A stretch of 64,000 bases of DNA from an uncultured Bacilli bacterium (GTDB taxonomy: Bacteria > Bacillota_I > Bacilli_A > RF39 > UBA660). The notes beneath the pieces are model-generated. The model had not been told where the DNA came from. It made no database searches and was given only the letters and a program-made list of their open reading frames with translations. Both the position numbers and the translations under genes were made by a program. The stretch covers positions 94,361-158,360 of the forward strand of contig CAJUBJ010000004.1 of assembly GCA_910584655.1 (NCBI GenBank). Reading direction: 5' to 3'. Positions 61,914 through 64,000 of this stretch are shown in pieces. Positions within the stretch are counted from its first letter, which is position 1, and the number at the start of each line of letters is the position of its first letter.

Positions 61914-61946
61914 TAAAAGATATAACAAACTTGTTATATCTTTAAT
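61914..61946 (-). terminator. strong terminator just upstream of the orphan RHS cassette
   Basis: Perfect 13-bp stem AAAGATATAACAA / TTGTTATATCTTT with a 2-nt loop, then TTTTAATG. It ends the 61950-62699 transcript and leaves the orphan cassette without read-through. Confidence 0.8.
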
Positions 61947-61949
61947 ATA

Positions 61950-62699
61950 TTATTTATATTTCTCCAATTTTTTTCTTATCTTTTTTCTTTCTTTAGAATA
62001 GAAAATAACCCTCGAAAAAGAATCATCATTAAATTTTGGAATATATAATTTATTATAATGTTTATTTATTACTATAGGAATAGAAAAACTTTTTACACAG
62101 TCCATACCTCTAACCATAATAGTAGAGAGTATTTCTAAACTTATATATTGTAAAAAATCTTCATTCATTTCTTCGGTGATAATTATAATATCCAACCTAT
62201 AAGTTACACCATTATTAAAAAAATTTTGTTTTGGAATATTCTCTTTAAATTCTTTTTTTATTTTCTCTATCAAATCTACCACATTTAATGTTATTTTAGG
62301 TATTTCTATAACAACTAAAGTTTTATTTTTAGTTAAAGAATATATTCCGCTTACTTTCAAGAATTTTCTTATTATTACATTGGTTGAGCCATTCAATACT
62401 TCTTCGTAACATAAGGCATATTTATTTTTTAGTTTTTTTAAAAATTTATCAGTATTCCAATAATTTAGCGTATGCATCTCACTATCCATGTTATAACTTT
62501 CAACTATACTTCCATAAGGATAAATCATTTGACATATAAATGATATAATAAATCCAACAAGAATTAAAAGATAAGGAATTAAATAAACATTCGTAAACAA
62601 ATTATTATGTAAACAGTAAAATAGAAATATTATAAATAAGAAATATAATATATATATGATTGTTGCTAATATTTTTCTTTGTTTATTATTAAATTTCAT
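61950..62699 (-). CDS. candidate membrane immunity protein (2 TM plus soluble domain)
   Basis: About 249 aa from ATG 62699; the open frame extends to a TTG at 62771, inside the preceding gene, and AAGGAG lies rather far (18 nt) from this ATG, so the start is uncertain. Two TM helices (ILATIIYILYFLFIIFLFYC; VYLIPYLLILVGFIISFICQ) then a domain with TLVVIEIPKITLNVVDLIEK, RLDIIIITEEMNEDFLQYIS and FSRVIFYSKERKKI. Same plan as the 60106-60816 protein. Second gene after the main RHS tip; could be a second immunity gene or one left by an earlier tip. Confidence 0.68.
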   Translation of the reverse strand: MKFNNKQRKILATIIYILYFLFIIFLFYCLHNNLFTNVYLIPYLLILVGFIISFICQMIYPYGSIVESYNMDSEMHTLNYWNTDKFLKKLKNKYALCYEEVLNGSTNVIIRKFLKVSGIYSLTKNKTLVVIEIPKITLNVVDLIEKIKKEFKENIPKQNFFNNGVTYRLDIIIITEEMNEDFLQYISLEILSTIMVRGMDCVKSFSIPIVINKHYNKLYIPKFNDDSFSRVIFYSKERKKIRKKLEKYK

Positions 62700-62751
62700 A
62701 AAACATTTTTCTTCTATCTCCTTTATCTTAATTTTATAATATTGTAAGATT

Positions 62752-63189
62752 TCATATTCCAAAATGAACAACAGCTTTTTTTTCTATTAAAGCAGAATCA
62801 AACAAATTAACTATATCTTTTATTATTTTTCTGTATTCATCTATTGTAATATTAATATCATTCAATCGACATTCCTCTTCAATAGTAATGTTTAAAAAAC
62901 TTTTTTTTACAATTTCTAAGCTATAAAAAGGAATTAAAGTTATCCCATAATAATTAAATGTATTGCTTCTAAAAAACTTATTATTAGTAAAGCATTCAAA
63001 TTCAACATAATTCAATTTTCTAAAGATTTCATCATCTAAAGGAAATGTATTAAACATTTTATAATTATATTCAAAAAAAGTTTTTTTTAAATATATTTTA
63101 TCTTGTATCGTTAACTTTTTATCAAATTGCAAATTATTTATTATTTTTAATATTTTTTTATCATCAATAATAGCAAAATAATGATTCAT
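62752..63189 (-). CDS. candidate cognate immunity protein of the main RHS tip
   Basis: 145 aa, soluble, acidic-basic mixed (MNHYFAIIDDKKILKIINNL; FRKLNYVEFECFTNNKFFRS; IDEYRKIIKDIVNLFDSALI). It begins 14 bases after the toxin-tip stop with a good RBS (AAGGAGA), the standard position of an RHS/WapA immunity gene. No known immunity family recognised. Confidence 0.7.
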   Translation of the reverse strand: MNHYFAIIDDKKILKIINNLQFDKKLTIQDKIYLKKTFFEYNYKMFNTFPLDDEIFRKLNYVEFECFTNNKFFRSNTFNYYGITLIPFYSLEIVKKSFLNITIEEECRLNDINITIDEYRKIIKDIVNLFDSALIEKKAVVHFGI

Positions 63190-63203
63190 AAAATTTCTCC
63201 TTA

Positions 63204-64000
63204 CTATTTTTTCTTATACCAAAAAGTAATTATTTTACCATCTCCTGTAAACTCTCCGCCACCAGAATTTTTATAGTTTAAATTCCAAGAAGTGTTATCA
63301 TATTTATAATTATAAGTATATTTCAATTCTGATGAATTTCTTGACATATAATTAAGAGCATCATCAGTATAGTTAAATACATTATTACCTTTCGAAAATC
63401 CTTCATCGATAACATGTTTTTTATAATGATAATCCATTTGAGATAAAGGACTTTCACCATTATGCCCATATGTCCAATTATTATTTGCAACATTTGACAG
63501 TTTTAAATATGAACCTACGCCACCACTTATCGCGCCGACGATTGAACCTTCCAAAGCTCCACTACTTCCATCCTCAAGAGCAGCTTTTCCAGATCCTTTC
63601 CAACCACCAGTTTTAATCCTGTTTTCTATAGCACCTTTAGTAGCTCCTATAACTCCTCCAGTTGCAAATCCAATAGCTGTCCCTTTAGCCGCACCCACTG
63701 CTACAGTAGCAGCTACTGTTCCTGTTCCACATGTAGCAACTGTAATCGCAGCAGCAATAGTAACTACTGCAACCACTGCTACAGCTGCGACAACTTTCTT
63801 TGCCCATTTTGGCCAATTACCATCGTCATCAACCAAACTAATAGGATTGTTAAATGAATAACAAAAAATATTACATCCATTTATTTCTCCTATTTCAGAA
63901 ACTACTGAATCCGCATTAATAAATCTTCCCATCTTCGGATTATAGTACCTTGAATTTAGATAATAGAAACCTGACTCTTCATCATAGTAATAACTACGAT
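63204..64000 (-). CDS. RHS/WapA-type polymorphic toxin, C-terminal end (5' part beyond window)
   Basis: Open from the right edge (RSYYYDEESGFYYLNSRYYN then MGRFINADSVVS), so only the last ~265 residues are seen. After the core end comes a Gly/Ala-rich hydrophobic pre-toxin region (AKKVVAAVAVVAVVTIAAAI; GFATGGVIGATKGAIENRIK), visibly richer in GC than its surroundings, then a ~95-residue tip (LSQMDYHYKKHVIDEGFSKG; GGGEFTGDGKIITFWYKKK). The His/Lys-rich start and the dG-I-x-TF end resemble BECR-fold RNase toxins, but this is a resemblance only. Such proteins are delivered to or act on neighbouring cells. Confidence 0.85.
   Translation of the reverse strand, partial: RSYYYDEESGFYYLNSRYYNPKMGRFINADSVVSEIGEINGCNIFCYSFNNPISLVDDDGNWPKWAKKVVAAVAVVAVVTIAAAITVATCGTGTVAATVAVGAAKGTAIGFATGGVIGATKGAIENRIKTGGWKGSGKAALEDGSSGALEGSIVGAISGGVGSYLKLSNVANNNWTYGHNGESPLSQMDYHYKKHVIDEGFSKGNNVFNYTDDALNYMSRNSSELKYTYNYKYDNTSWNLNYKNSGGGEFTGDGKIITFWYKKK
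63906..64000. repeat. RHS core-end repeat, main-gene copy
   Basis: Partner of 61579-61673, lying in the gene that enters from the right. Homologous recombination between the copies would swap the toxin tip. Confidence 0.93.

Noticed and set aside
1..64000. Mycoplasma-type code (TGA = Trp)
   Set aside because: TGA ends several genes at natural overlaps (for example 12541-12543 and 42323-42325) and Trp is encoded by TGG throughout.
1..64000. CRISPR arrays
   Set aside because: No regularly spaced short repeats with unique spacers; the only tandem repeats are the two 374-bp units and RHS core copies.

Overview
The window looks like a chromosomal segment of a very AT-rich, Gram-positive-type Bacillota, most likely an uncultured gut lineage of class Bacilli. 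The basis is very low G+C, strong GGAGG/GGTGAT ribosome binding sites, Firmicute-style pcrA-ligA, tex, LTA synthase, MurE and asnB genes, and a standard code (TGA, TAA and TAG all end genes, TGG is Trp). The lineage call is inference; no rRNA or other marker is present.

Layout. 1-2000 (minus): a zinc-ribbon membrane protein and a TPM-domain protein running off the left edge. 2090-10025 (minus): a NitT/TauT-type ABC importer operon whose ATPase gene is cut in two by a ~5.39-kb element at 3222-8617. The element carries a large serine recombinase, a RhuM-Fic protein, gene remnants and a protein with a HEPN-type RNxxxH motif. Its ends share an 8-bp core flanked by arms of inverted symmetry, and excision in silico restores a 249-codon ATPase. 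10240-31220 (plus): housekeeping and surface genes (coiled-coil protein, mTERF-like small protein, pcrA, nucleotidyltransferase, ligA, degenerate GGDEF sensor, YihY/BrkB, tex, LTA synthase, asnB, lipoprotein). 31240-33500 (minus): upp, uraA and a small membrane ORF. 33685-43875 (plus): murE, an LRR/zinc-ribbon protein interrupted by an in-frame amber codon, a radical SAM/SPASM enzyme with a small Gly/Ser/Asn-tailed partner, a zinc-ribbon membrane protein, the radical SAM/DUF4130 pair linked to DNA repair, and a divergent GroEL-like chaperonin. 43965-44038 (minus): tRNA-Gly(UCC). 44292-49346 (plus): a YdcF-like protein, a zinc-ribbon protein and a Ku plus split-LigD NHEJ operon. 49375-55567 (minus): a thymidylate-kinase-like protein, a CDF exporter and a six-gene coupled operon including coaC and coaB. 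A LysR gene is divergent from that operon.

56592-57381 holds two tandem 374-bp units that look like a type I toxin-antitoxin system: a 25-aa membrane peptide, a Shine-Dalgarno sequestered by a 5' stem, and a convergent antisense RNA with its own promoter and terminator. 57436-64000 (minus) is the 3' end of an RHS/WapA-type polymorphic toxin locus. It comprises the toxin tip entering from the right edge, its candidate immunity gene, a displaced orphan core-plus-toxin cassette, a run of immunity-like genes (two 2-TM proteins, two related 'WK-GD-F' proteins, one DUF2691-like protein) and a second decayed core fragment. Near-identical core repeats mark the recombination points.

The three accessory systems best worth follow-up are the ATPase-splitting element with its HEPN cargo, the tandem type I toxin-antitoxin units, and the RHS tip/immunity array.
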